From Glandiceps talaboti (taxonomy: Eukaryota > Hemichordata > Enteropneusta > Spengelidae): 25,000 bases of DNA. Of the stretch, positions 9,891 to 19,617 are shown piece after piece. The position numbers and the translations under genes were made by a program. The stretch covers positions 13,854,543 to 13,879,542 of the forward strand of contig NC_135562.1 in the NCBI RefSeq assembly GCF_964340395.1, in the 5' to 3' direction. Each line of letters opens with the position of its first letter. Positions within the stretch are counted from its first letter, which is position 1. The notes beneath the pieces are model-generated. The model was given only the letters and a program-made list of their open reading frames with translations, was not told where the DNA came from and searched no databases.

Positions 9891-10680
9891 CGTTTAAATT
9901 AAAACTGTCTTTAACTATATAACTCTAGGGCAATTTATATTACGGATATTGACATTAGCAGAATGGGGATGGTTTTTTAAGGGGTGATATGCGTGCTTCT
10001 CATCATCAACCAAGAGAGAAAAAGTAAGTGTTTCGATATGTAAGCGTTTGCTACTGTCTGTTCTCGTAGATGCCAATATGTATATACAAATGTACAGCTA
10101 AATCGATGTCTCGTGATGATGAAGTGTTATTTAAAGATACCAAAGTTTAGATAGAAAGCCAAATTTCATCAACTGCAGCGCCTGATTTCGAACCCTTACA
10201 TATACAAGTCTCTGAGAATGAATATTGTCGGGTATGAACTAAATACTAAATACTGGACTCAATATCTTGTAAATACTGGTCACATCAGTCTGCTCCAAAA
10301 ATGCAGTACAGTAAAGTATGAGAAATGGTAAGAGACATTTATTTCTAGATTTCTTAGCCGTCTAACTGCAACCCTCATACGTAGTGTACAAGAGCATACG
10401 TCGGCAATAATTAAACGAGCTAACGAAGACCCTTCTTAGTGAGTTCAATGATACTACGAGGGAATGCAATGGAGTGAGTACGTATTTGTCTGATTTGTCA
10501 GACAATACCTTTTCTGTATTTATACAAACCATGGATTATGAGCAAACAGAAGAGGATATGACATAAACAGTCACATATGGTATCCAGTACGGCAATCGAG
10601 GAGGCTCATGATATCACAAATCAATGTTAATGTTTTTTTAAAGAAAGATATTTATTACATACCAATCTTTATTATAACAA
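8146..10680. other. No gene recognised (2.5 kb)
   Basis: No splice-supported or domain-bearing frame was found on either strand. The minus-strand 115-codon frame at 8167-8514 has no motifs I recognise. The stretch contains the (GTT)n tract at 9853-9890 and a short palindrome AACAACAATAGTTGTTGTT near 9762-9780. Confidence 0.5.
9853..9890. repeat. (GTT)n microsatellite
   Basis: About twelve GTT triplets in a row, flanked by unique sequence. Confidence 0.95.
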
Positions 10681-12737
10681 CAAGCGACCTATCGGTCAGA
10701 ATAGCTCCGCTGTTTTTTTTTTTAATTTAATTTTTTATTTTGGTGACATGTAGAAGTGGTTCAGGTCTTCAGCTCTTCGAGTCACTATGCAGTTTTGTTT
10801 TAGCGATGCAATAAAGTGGTTAGTGGTTTCATATGATGTCTCACTATAAAACACATTTTACACAGAAGTTGGTAATGTATTGTACTTTTATACCATAGTC
10901 ACCATTTTATAACAAAAATCTACTGTTATGAAAAATTGCACAAAATCTCAGAAAAAAATGACTGGGAAATGCACACAAGAAAAAGAAAAAAAGAGGATTT
11001 TGAGGTTGGCTATAAGTAATTCCAGTGTCTTACAGCTGTAACCCTGGAAAATTTTAATGAAGAATGAAATAAACTAGGGATCTAAAATAATTTTGAGGCA
11101 ATTTGAATTTCAATTTTCTAACAAATTTACAAAGTCAACAACATTCAACTTGTTCTAGTTGTGGTAGATATATATAGGGAAGAAATGTATTAATCGCCAT
11201 CTTAGTTTCCGTACGGCGACAATCTCCAGTACCCGGAAGAGAGTCATTCTCAGCCATACGTTACAGTGGTAACACTCGTTCATGTTCGGTTACCTTTCAC
11301 AAAGAAAACACAACGAAATGGTTGAAATGATCTTTTTTTAATTTCTTTTCATCACAACAACAAAATCTGCGTGATCAAAAGTGTTGTAAACTAAACCCAT
11401 TGTATTTAAACCTTGTACTTGACATTTCGCAATATTTATAATTCTCAACAAAATACCTCAACATGCCTCACTTCGCTCGTACTCAAAGCAGCCCCGCACG
11501 TAGTCCTGCTTGCATACGAAGGAATTCGGGACTCGATTCTGACAATTGTCCCTCCCCCTCCGGTGTTTAGAGTCAAGTCAGTAATACAGACTCGTGCACC
11601 CGAGGACTACCCCGCGCGGTATGATCACTGACACTGATGACATGATGAGAGAGAACCTTTTCGGATTTACATGTAAAACGGGGAAAGATACGCAAAACAT
11701 AATGCAAAGTCTGAAGCCAAATTAAAGTTGTAATTATTTTAATTATTTTTACTTGCCAAATATTTTGCATTTTGGAAAGGCAAGACACGTTCATGTCGTT
11801 AACTTTACATGTGAACTGTCGGCCATATTTAAACTTCAACCGCATGCCTGGCATGCCCTTCCTTACGCAAGTTGTCTGAATTCTGGTTCACTGTCATTCC
11901 AAATTGCACGACAATATAGAATTAACCACAAGTTACATGTTATCTGAAAACATCACACTTTTATAGTGGGTCTGAAGTGTGATTTTAGTGAGTACTAAGA
12001 ACGTCCTGTTTTGATACTCAAGATACTTGCTGTGGAAAATCGCTCGGTCGAATGAGGTCACCTTCAGCTTCTGGTCGAATCAGGATAGAGTATGCAAATG
12101 AGGATGTTGCGGACTGGCTGATTATGTAGAAGGGTGCAGAATTGGATTTGAAGTTTACAACCCTGTTTCGAACAAACGCTTGTCATTTGGGCGCCCAATG
12201 CGTAGAATCATGACTATAGCACATATTACATTGCTTGTTTGACGTCAATAGTGTCTTTTGAAAAGTGGCAGTTTACTTAAAGTCTCGTCGACTGATTTCC
12301 AATATGGCGTCGGTCATTATGCTCATTAACATATTCATTTTTTTTTCAAATTACAAAAAAAAAATCATAAAAAATAAAAATGAGGATGTGCTGACTTGAA
12401 ATTAACAAATCTGAGTAAGCTACCCCCTGCGCATCAACACGCCAGATATCAAAGCAATCTAATAAGAGGTTTTCAAGGAGTTGATGAAAATGACATTTTA
12501 TGAAAAAAAATCATAAAAAATTGAAAATGGCACAGATCAACTTGGCATGAACAAATCTGAATAGCCTCCCCCCAGGGAACATGCACACCAAATATCGAAG
12601 AATTCCGACTGTCACTTATGGAGTAGATAGTAAAAATATAAAAGTTTGACGGACACCTATGATTCACTCTACTCTCTATACCTCAATACCCACCTATACC
12701 TAAAGCTACGCTTTCAGCTTTCGCTGACAGCGGAGCT
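10681..12737 (+). mobile_element. Unclassified 2.06-kb transposable element, copy 1
   Basis: This segment recurs in reverse orientation at 17036-19617. The last 200 bp are identical between the copies. Shared sequence begins CAAGCGACCTATCGGTCAG and ends TCGCTGACAGCGGAGCT; outside these points the flanks differ. An inverted pair AGCTCCGCTG / CAGCGGAGCT lies at 10703 and at the right terminus, so the inverted repeat is offset on the left. The right end also folds on itself (CGCTGACAGCG). No substantial open frame exists; those present are short and antisense to one another, so it is non-autonomous. Superfamily unknown. This copy lacks the 405-bp insertion and the 93-bp duplication seen in copy 2. 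Confidence 0.85.
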
Positions 12738-12906
12738 AAAAAAGAAAGAAAAGGTGTTGTTTTATATTAATTTGCATTTGCAAAACAATTTCCAAATTAA
12801 ATTCGAATTCATTTTTATTTTCATCCAGAGTTAAATGCTCACCATAACAGTTATTTTTTAGTCCTTCTTCAACCGATTTGTTCAGATATCTAGAAATATC
12901 ATGTGT

Positions 12907-13072
12907 AGTGTATATTGTTTGACCAGGTGGATTTTGCATATTACTTATGGAATATTCCATGCAACACATCTACACGTGATGATACGTACTATGTATCTAA
13001 CTGATTCAAAGACTGGTCCCAAATTTATATAGCAAATTCTAGAGAAAATAGCAAGAAAATATGAATACGGTC
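12907..13072 (+). repeat. Direct repeat A1 (partner at 16105)
   Basis: Begins AGTGTATATTGTTTGACCAG and runs through GGAATATTCCATGCAACACA to GAAAATATGAATACG. The same sequence, in the same orientation, is at 16105-16282. The copies differ by scattered substitutions and a 12-14 bp insertion in the second. It ends about 20 bp before the left arm of the large inverted repeat begins. Confidence 0.88.
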
Positions 13073-14067
13073 GAGTCAATGTGGCATGGGGTGATTCCTG
13101 TGTTAGTAATCAGACGCTGGTACTGGCATTCCATTATGATACGACCGCAAACATGGCGCAATGAGAGACTAGAAAGAAAACCAGTTAAAGAGAAATTACT
13201 TCTCATTATATCCTCGAATTCTTTAGGTAATCTTATTATGGGATGGAGCTGTATTGAGGAAACAGGTGTATAATTCAAGCACCTAGTTTCAGCCTGTGGA
13301 AATGATATATACCAGTCTCCGCAATTCTAATTTCATCAGATGTAAATGTTAATGTTTAAACCATCATTTGATGAGCTCTGCCAAGGACAGTGTGACCTAT
13401 ACGGTCGGAAGTGTGTATATCAGCAATTACCGAATGTCATGGCAACAGTATATCGACAAATCTTGTGGGAAGCAAATAAACGAGGATCTTATTCATAATC
13501 TTGATCAATCCAAATTACACTTGTACAACATTCTTAACCCCTCCCCCACTTCAATAAAAGTATCTGTATGGATTAGACTAATATTACTATAATTACGACT
13601 AATTCAAAACCATGTTTCGTTATGCGCATGCCCATGCGTCGTACCTATAGTTCAACCAAAAACACTTATGAAGCTCAACTTTAGCTGTTGTAAGGATAAA
13701 TGTTGTAACTGGTCACTGGCTGCTGACAAGAAACCTACTTTTTGGCGTTATGGTCTATGTGATAACACATTCTTCATTTAGTTAATATATATATATATAT
13801 GCTGTATGCTCAGTATATACCAACTAAAACTTTACCTGTATAAATTCTTTCTTTTTTTCGATCGCGCTGAAAAACAAAAGAACAAAAGGTCACTTAGATA
13901 AGGCTGAAGTTTGGTTTACTCCATGTAGACTTAAAAGAAACTTAAGGTTCCATACATGAAAAAATGCCATGGATACCATCACTACAATGTACAGTATGCG
14001 TCGCCAGTAGATTACGTAGTAATACCTTGGATTTCATGACACCTTTATTATCAAATATCATATCTGG

Positions 14068-14181
14068 AGGACAGTACAATATAGTTGCTTTGGAATGGTA
14101 AATTGGAAACGAATGCGACGTTTCGATCCGTCGCATTCATTTCCATGTTACCATTCCAAAGCAACTATATTGTACTGTCCT
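14068..14181. mobile_element. 114-bp hairpin (MITE-like), left arm
   Basis: AGGACAGTACAATATAGTTG and its continuation through TTTGGAATGGTAAATTGG is mirrored after a loop near TTTCGATC by the reverse complement, ending CTATATTGTACTGTCCT. The stem is about 53 bp with few mismatches. It lies inside the arm and has a partner in the right arm, so it was present before the arm was duplicated. Size and form fit a miniature inverted-repeat element; no clear target duplication was seen. Confidence 0.82.
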
Positions 14182-14720
14182 ATTGATTCTTGGAACCATG
14201 AACAATATATTCTCCGTCATATCTGTAATTTGAGTTACTCAAATTCGAGTTAAGTATTGGCGTTAGGCCGTAACCATTGACTAGTTCTGTGTAAATTTAC
14301 ACAAATGGTATTTCTGATGGTATTTTTAAAAGCCATCTTAAGTATAAGAGGTAAACATTAGTCGTGGATAGCGGCGGAAAAATTTAACTAACGAATTTAT
14401 AGATTTTGATGAACGTGTACATGTATATCAACGCCTGGAGCGATTTAATTGTTTAACGTCCGGAATGGTATCTATGGCCACCACAAAGTATCGTCCTACT
14501 GAATAAGGTTTTTTGAAACTAGGCATGTTCAAAAGTCAGCTGTAAAAAATCACAATGTGATGTTTAGTCTAGATTAAATTCAAATCAGGATTTGTTAATT
14601 CCATTTAATGTTTTGTGAACTGCTCAGGATTTAGGCCATGTATTAGGACAATGTGGTTTTATTCATGTATTGGATTGATTGGTTTGACCCACTTCAGAAT
14701 GTACTTTAGAATAAATCAAA

Positions 14721-15178
14721 ATGTCATTATCTTATCAATTACCATTATCAGATTACCTGGAATTGACGACTAACACAAGTAGCATGTTTAACCTGATTAC
14801 TGTGTCTACGTGTCTGTGCTTGGTGACTTTAGGTTCAAAATGTTGCACGTTACTGGCGAAAATGACTGGCCATTTCTATTACTATATTATTATGACTGTT
14901 TCAGGAAATTTACACCCTAATTGTTTTGTGTTAGCGAGTAAGTAATCCGAACTACTGGCCATTAAAGAATAAGTTTAACATGCAAGGAAATGAGCTGGAA
15001 GAAGGCCCTGCTGAGGATCACTACAACTGCATTATTTATGTCATTTTCCGGTGCCTCTTAGATTATTAACAATGGACGGAATGATACGTATTTCGACTTA
15101 ACATATACACCCCATATATATACAAATACGGTGAGTATATGTACCATCATCACTGACAATTAAAACTAAACTAAAATC
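14721..15178 (+). pseudogene. Degenerate open frames shared by both arms (uncertain)
   Basis: Comparing the arms suggests two consecutive reading frames, each broken at different places. The first starts MSLSYQLTLSDYLELTT in the right-arm version and includes WPFLLLY, YD and FRKFT, ending before a GTAAGT donor-like site near 14938. The second includes KEMSWKKALLRI, SFSGA, YFDLTYTP and ICTIITD and ends in a stop in both copies; the left copy has an in-frame TAG. Substitutions between arms are spread over all codon positions, so there is no sign of selection since duplication. No domain was recognised. This may be a decayed gene of a mobile element, or chance. Confidence 0.25.
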
Positions 15179-15541
15179 AGTTTGTAATGCCAAAAAGGAC
15201 CAGCTGATCACGAGGTCAACTTTAGTATTAGGATAGCGCTAGTTGTAGATGGGTAGAGAATTTATGCAAATTGGTAGCTTTTAAGATGAGACAAAAATTC
15301 TGGTTTCCGACAATTTCTTTTTTATTTACACAAGAAAGACCTGAGATCTTCTCCAGAGATCTAATAACGAATAAACGACAATTGAAGCAGTGATAAAACG
15401 GCACAATAAAACTTTCAACCGCCAATGACACTATCCTCAGATTAGTTGGCAATAAAACTGTCCTCGTTCGCCATTATAATGACAGTCGTCAAATGTTCAA
15501 ATAATTTTTGACAATGAACCAATGAATTAAAAGAGAATTAA

Positions 15542-15877
15542 ACAGCTTACATTCATGACCAGCAGTATCCTGATGCCGCTACATGTCAACGACACACAGG
15601 TACGGTCACTAGGGAAGGCGTAAATCATATTAAGTGGCCGTATTTACTCAAATTAACCAGATTCTCACCCAACTCCGTAATACCCGATGTTTGTACCGAC
15701 GCCATGGAATTTATTATGCCTTGTGACGTTATTGTAAAATGTATCCAGTGCTTTGTTTTATCATTTACAATATATTTTTTTGGAATTTCTTTTCATATGA
15801 TTTACCGGAGAGTCCATTCAACTATATCCGAAATCATTATCAAAGTGCACAAAGTTCATATCATGTGCACTTTGTAA
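15542..15877 (+). pseudogene. 112-codon open frame at inner end of left arm (uncertain)
   Basis: A frame without an early ATG reads AYIHDQQYPDAATCQRH, then GTVTREGVN, WPYLLKLTRFSPNSV, and continues to a stop at 15875-15877. The right-arm copy (minus strand, about 17035-16836) has AYICDQLYPDAAICQRH but is shifted by a 4-base indel after the tryptophan, so at least one copy is broken. No domain was recognised. Its last part lies outside the inverted repeat. Confidence 0.25.
15841..15874. repeat. Small hairpin, 10-bp perfect stem
   Basis: CAAAGTGCAC, a 14-base loop, then GTGCACTTTG. No T-run follows and no RNA gene was recognised, so its role is unclear. Confidence 0.8.
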
Positions 15878-16104
15878 ATGTCTTAACGTTGGTGTAAGTG
15901 ATGTGTTTATCCAATTAACTTTCATTCATGTCTTTTTCGTTGATCCACTTTATATGATATTTTTTTATAATTAAGATTGAAATACATCATATTGGCACAT
16001 AACAGGAATTTTATAGCTTAGCTTGTATTGACGATCAGTACGTAGAGTGTGTTTAACCATATGTTTGCCATATCCACCATAGTGATGTTTTATGCAGTAT
16101 GTCG

Positions 16105-16282
16105 AGTGTATATTGTTTGACCAGGTGGATTTGACATATTACTTGATATTATCAATTTATGGAATATTCCATGCAACACATCTACACATGTGATGATATT
16201 ATGCCTCTAACTGATTCGAAGACTGATCCCAAATTTATATAGCAACTTCTAGGGAAATAGCATGAAAATATGAATACGATCA
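16105..16282 (+). repeat. Direct repeat A2 (partner at 12907)
   Basis: Same orientation as A1, starting AGTGTATATTGTTTGACCAG and ending GAAAATATGAATACG. Relative to A1 it has an extra GATATTATCAATT-like stretch before TATGGAATATTCC. It lies in the spacer, so A1 and A2 bracket the left arm as direct repeats about 3.2 kb apart. I found no copy near the outer end of the right arm. Confidence 0.88.
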
Positions 16283-16835
16283 GTTAAAAGCTAGATACAC
16301 TCAACAATAGCATCAATAGACAACATGTACAGTAACATAGCAACCACGTATAACCGATACTCAACAGCTGGCTGAGTGTAATATTCATACCATTCCAGTA
16401 CAAGAACACTATTCTGGATGACAACAATTATTTTCTTCAGTGTTTAAAGTGTAACAGAAGTTAATTGAGTGTTTAAGTCAGGTAGTTATGTTTTCCGCTT
16501 AAATTTGAAAATTTTACCTGAAATTTTCGACTGCACACTTTACTTTTGTCTACGGCTATTCGGTACACTTGACCTTATGGACAGGTGAGCCTGATAAGTG
16601 CATAATTTAGTAAATGTATAATAAAGTATGTGTGTAATTAATTTAAAAAATGAATGGATATATCATATATGATAGCTCACAGACGATGCATCTGGGAACA
16701 TCAATCTAAAGCTTGCTTTGTTACCCATACCAAAGACATCCACTGTACATTTGGTTGACGTAGCCGTTTAATCATCAGAGGAAAAATCACTCTTCTGTCA
16801 TTCTTGTCTACCGTATGAAATCCAAGGTCAACAAG

Positions 16836-17035
16836 CATTAACACCACAAACATAATAACTTCCACGGCGTCGGTACGAACATCGAGTATTACGGCGTTGG
16901 ATGAGAATCTGGTCACTTTGAGTAAATACGTACAACCAGTTAATACCATTTACGCCTTTTCTAGTGACCGTACCTATGTGTCGTTGACATATAGCGGCAT
17001 CAGGATACAGCTGGTCGCAAATGTAAGCTCTTTTT
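16836..17035 (-). repeat. Right arm of large inverted repeat, inner part
   Basis: Reverse complement of about 15536-15735 (landmarks CCTGATGCCGCTA, GGTACGGTCACTAG, GTACCGACGCC). It is separated from the outer part of the arm by element copy 2. Confidence 0.88.
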
Positions 17036-18213
17036 AGCTCCGCTGTCAGCGAAAGCTGAAAGCGTAGCTTTAGGTATAGGTGGGTATTGAGGTATAGAGA
17101 GTAGAGTGAATCATAGGTGTCCGTCAAACTTTTATATTTTTACTATCTACTCCATAAGTGACAGTCGGAATTCTTCGATATTTGGTGTGCATGTTCCCTG
17201 GGGGGAGGCTATTCAGATTTGTTCATGCCAAGTTGATCTGTGCCATTTTCAATTTGTTATGATTTTTTTTCATAAAATGTCATTTTCATCAACTCCTTGA
17301 AAACCTCTTATTAGATTGCTTTGATATCTGGCGTGTTGATGCGCAGGGGGTAGCTTACTCAGATTTGTTAATTTAAAGTCAGCACATCCTCATTTTTATT
17401 TTTTATGATTTTTTTTTTGTAATTTGAAAAAAAAATGAATATGTTAATGAGCATAATGACCGACGCCATATTGGAAATCAGTCGACGAGACTTTAAGTAA
17501 ACTGCCACTTTTCAAAAGACACTATTGACGTCAAACAAGCAATGTTATATGTGCTATAGTCATAATTCTACGCATTGGGCGCCCAAATGACAAGCGTTTG
17601 TTCGAAACAGGGTTGTAAACTTCAAATCCAATTCTGCACCCTTCTACATAATCAGCCAGTCCGCAACATCCTCATTTGCATACTCTATCCTGATTCGACC
17701 AGAAGCGGAAGGTGACCTCATTCGACCGAGCGATTTTCCACAGCAAGTATCTTGAGTATCAACACAGGACGTTCTTGGTACTCACTAAAATCACACTTCA
17801 GACCCACTATAAAAGTGTGATGTTTTCAGATAACATGTAACTTGTGGTTAATTCTATATTGTCGTGCAATTTGGAATGACAGTGAACCAGAATTCAGACA
17901 ACTTGCGTAAGGAAGGGCATGCCAGGCATGCGGTTGAAGTTTAAATATGGCCGACAGTTCACATGTAAAGTTAAACGACATGAACGTGTCTTGCCTTTCC
18001 AAAATGCAAATATTTGGCAAGTAAAAATAATTAAAATAATTACAACTTTAATTTGGCTTCAGACTTTGCATTATGTTTTGCGTATCTTTCCCCGTTTTAC
18101 ATGTAAATCCGAAAAGGTTCTCTCTCATCATGTCATCAGTGTCAGTGATCATACCGCGCGGGGTAGTCCTCGGGTGCACGAGTCTATATAGTCCTGCTTC
18201 CATGACGGTGCAC

Positions 18214-18399
18214 GAGTCTGTATTACTGACTTGACTCTAAACACCGGAGGGGGAGGGACAATTGTCATAATCGAGTCCCGAATTCCTCCGTATGCAAGCA
18301 GGACTAGAGTCTATATTACTGACTTGACTCTAAACACCGGAGGGGGAGGGACAATTGTCAGAATCGAGTCCCGAATTCCTCCGTATGCAAGCAGGACTA
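18214..18399. repeat. 93-bp tandem duplication inside element copy 2
   Basis: Two adjacent 93-bp units (18214-18306 and 18307-18399), each from GAGTCT..TATTACTGACTTGAC to GCAAGCAGGACTA, differ at only a couple of bases. A partial third repeat (GTGCACGAGTCT, at 18174 and 18208) lies just before. Copy 1 has one unit. The plus-strand frame with two repeated peptide blocks here is a by-product of the duplication. Confidence 0.93.
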
Positions 18400-18503
18400 C
18401 GCGCGGGGCTGCTTTGAGTACGAGCGAAGTGAGGCATGTTGAGGTATTTTGTTGAGAATTATAAATATTGCGAAATGTCAAGTACAAGGTTTAAATACAA
18501 TGG

Positions 18504-18908
18504 AATGATGAAAAAAATGGCAGAGTCTGCTGACAGGCGCCGGTCACAAGAAACACTGTGAATTAAAATATCAGACGATGTGCATGTATGTATTAATCGC
18601 CGACAATCCACCCGTATGCACGAGGGACTAACCCGGAAGCAAGTCGTTGTCAGCCATACGTTACAGTGGTAACATCGTCCGAGAAATCGCTGTGTCATTA
18701 TTCACAGAATTGTTGTTTTCGAGTGAAAACCCGTCTTGATGAATTGTATAACTCTAACAAATGAAGACATGTCAAGTTATATTTTGAAAGTTGTATCGCT
18801 AGTTTGAGACGATTTTCTCACGTACTATAGTACTATCGAGGCTTACTTGGAAGGTAGTAGGACCTTCCAGTTCATCGGGAAGTTTAGCCAGTCCGATAAT
18901 TCTTTCTG
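18504..18908. other. 405-bp segment present only in element copy 2
   Basis: Copy 1 reads straight through the junction (CAATGG|GTTTAG on this strand); copy 2 has 405 extra bases. Within them, 18591-18680 (TATTAATCGCCGACAATC, then ACCCGGAAGC, CAGCCATACGTTACAGTGGT) is a diverged inverted version of copy 2's own 19031-19118. The extra segment is therefore partly element-derived, either a secondary insertion of a related element or an ancestral part lost from copy 1. Confidence 0.8.
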
Positions 18909-19617
18909 GTTTAGTTTACAACACTTTTGATCACGCAGATTTTGTTGTTGTGATGAAAAGAAATAAAAAAAAGATCATTTCAACCATTTCGTTGTGTTTT
19001 CTTTGTGAAAGGTAACCGAACATGAACGAGTGTTACCACTGTAACGTATGGCTGAGAATGTCTCTCTTCCGGGTACTTGAGATTGTCGCCGTACGGGAAA
19101 CTAAGATGGCGATTAATACATTTCTTCCCTATATATCTACCACAACTAGTACAAGTTGAATGTTGTTGACTTTGTGAATTTGTTAGAAAATTGAAATTCA
19201 AATTGCCTCAAAATTATTTTAGATCCCTAGTTTATTTCATTCATCATTAAAATTTTCCAGGGTTACAGCTGTAAGACACTGGAATTATTTATAGCCAACC
19301 TCAAAATCCTCTTTTTTTCTTTTTCTTGTGTGCATTTCCCAGTCATTTTTTTCTGAGATTTTGTGCAATTTTTCATAACAGTAGATTTTTGTTATAAAAT
19401 GGTGACTATGGTATAAAAGTACAATACATTACCAACTTCTGTGTAAAATGTGTTTTATAGTGAGACATCATATGAAACCACTAACCACTTTATTGCATCG
19501 CTAAAACAAAACTGCATAGTGAAGAGCTGAAGACCTGAACTACTTCTACATGTCACCAAAATAAAAAATTAAATTAAAAAAAAAACAGCGGAGCTATTCT
19601 GACCGATAGGTCGCTTG

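Larger units (their letters stand above)
13091..15735 (+). repeat. Left arm of large inverted repeat
   Basis: About 2.65 kb matching, in reverse complement, 16836-17035 plus 19618-22018. Landmarks read from left to right here and right to left there: AATCAGACGCT, GTATTGAGGAAAC, GGTCACTTAGATAAGGCTGAA-type sequence, the 114-bp hairpin, AATTTACACA, GAAGAAGGCCCTGCTGAGGATC, AACGAGGACAG-type sequence and CCTGATGCCGCTA. In the GAAGAAGG stretch I counted about 12 differences in 104 bases, so identity is near 88%. The arm holds no intact gene; degenerate open frames are listed separately. It keeps the site (about 15529) at which the right arm is interrupted by element copy 2. Confidence 0.9.
15736..16835. 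other. Spacer between the inverted-repeat arms
   Basis: About 1.1 kb that does not pair with itself. It contains the 34-bp hairpin at 15841-15874 and direct repeat A2. A minus-strand frame (16701-16949) runs from the right arm into it and ends in the spacer; it has no recognised domain. Confidence 0.7.
17036..19617 (-). mobile_element. Unclassified transposable element, copy 2 (inserted in right arm)
   Basis: The reverse complement matches copy 1 at 10681-12737 from CAGCGGAGCT to CAAGCGACC, with very few differences. Flanks join to the interrupted right arm. Compared with the empty site in the left arm (AATGAATTAAAAGAG near 15521-15535), the occupied junctions read AATGAATTA|CAAGCG and GGAGCT|AAAAAGAG on the arm-sense strand. 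This fits a very short target duplication, possibly TA. It is 2,582 bp because it carries a 405-bp insertion (18504-18908) and a tandem duplication near 18175-18399 absent from copy 1. There is no transposase. The empty/occupied pair is good evidence that this is a mobile element with these boundaries. Confidence 0.9.

Noticed and set aside
12473-12667. 64-codon frame conserved between 12473-12667 (-) and 17106-17300 (+)
   Set aside because: Conservation reflects two young copies of the same element. The opposite strand is equally conserved and also open.
10681-12737. Helitron interpretation (3' hairpin, end CTAA before an A run)
   Set aside because: The hairpin and CTAA-like end fit loosely, but the 5' end starts CAAGCG and not TC, no rolling-circle replicase is present, and an offset inverted repeat is seen. 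Left unclassified.
16701-16949. 82-codon minus-strand frame with LLKVTRFSSNAVILDVRTDA as a possible histone-fold protein
   Set aside because: A passing resemblance to histone helices did not hold over the length. The homologous left-arm frame differs by an indel and no diagnostic motif is present.
18174-18399. CRISPR-like repeat array
   Set aside because: Adjacent 93-bp duplication without spacers, in eukaryotic transposon sequence.
18231-18455. 74-codon frame with two repeated peptide blocks
   Set aside because: The peptide repeat is the 93-bp DNA tandem duplication; the frame is not conserved as a coding unit in element copy 1.
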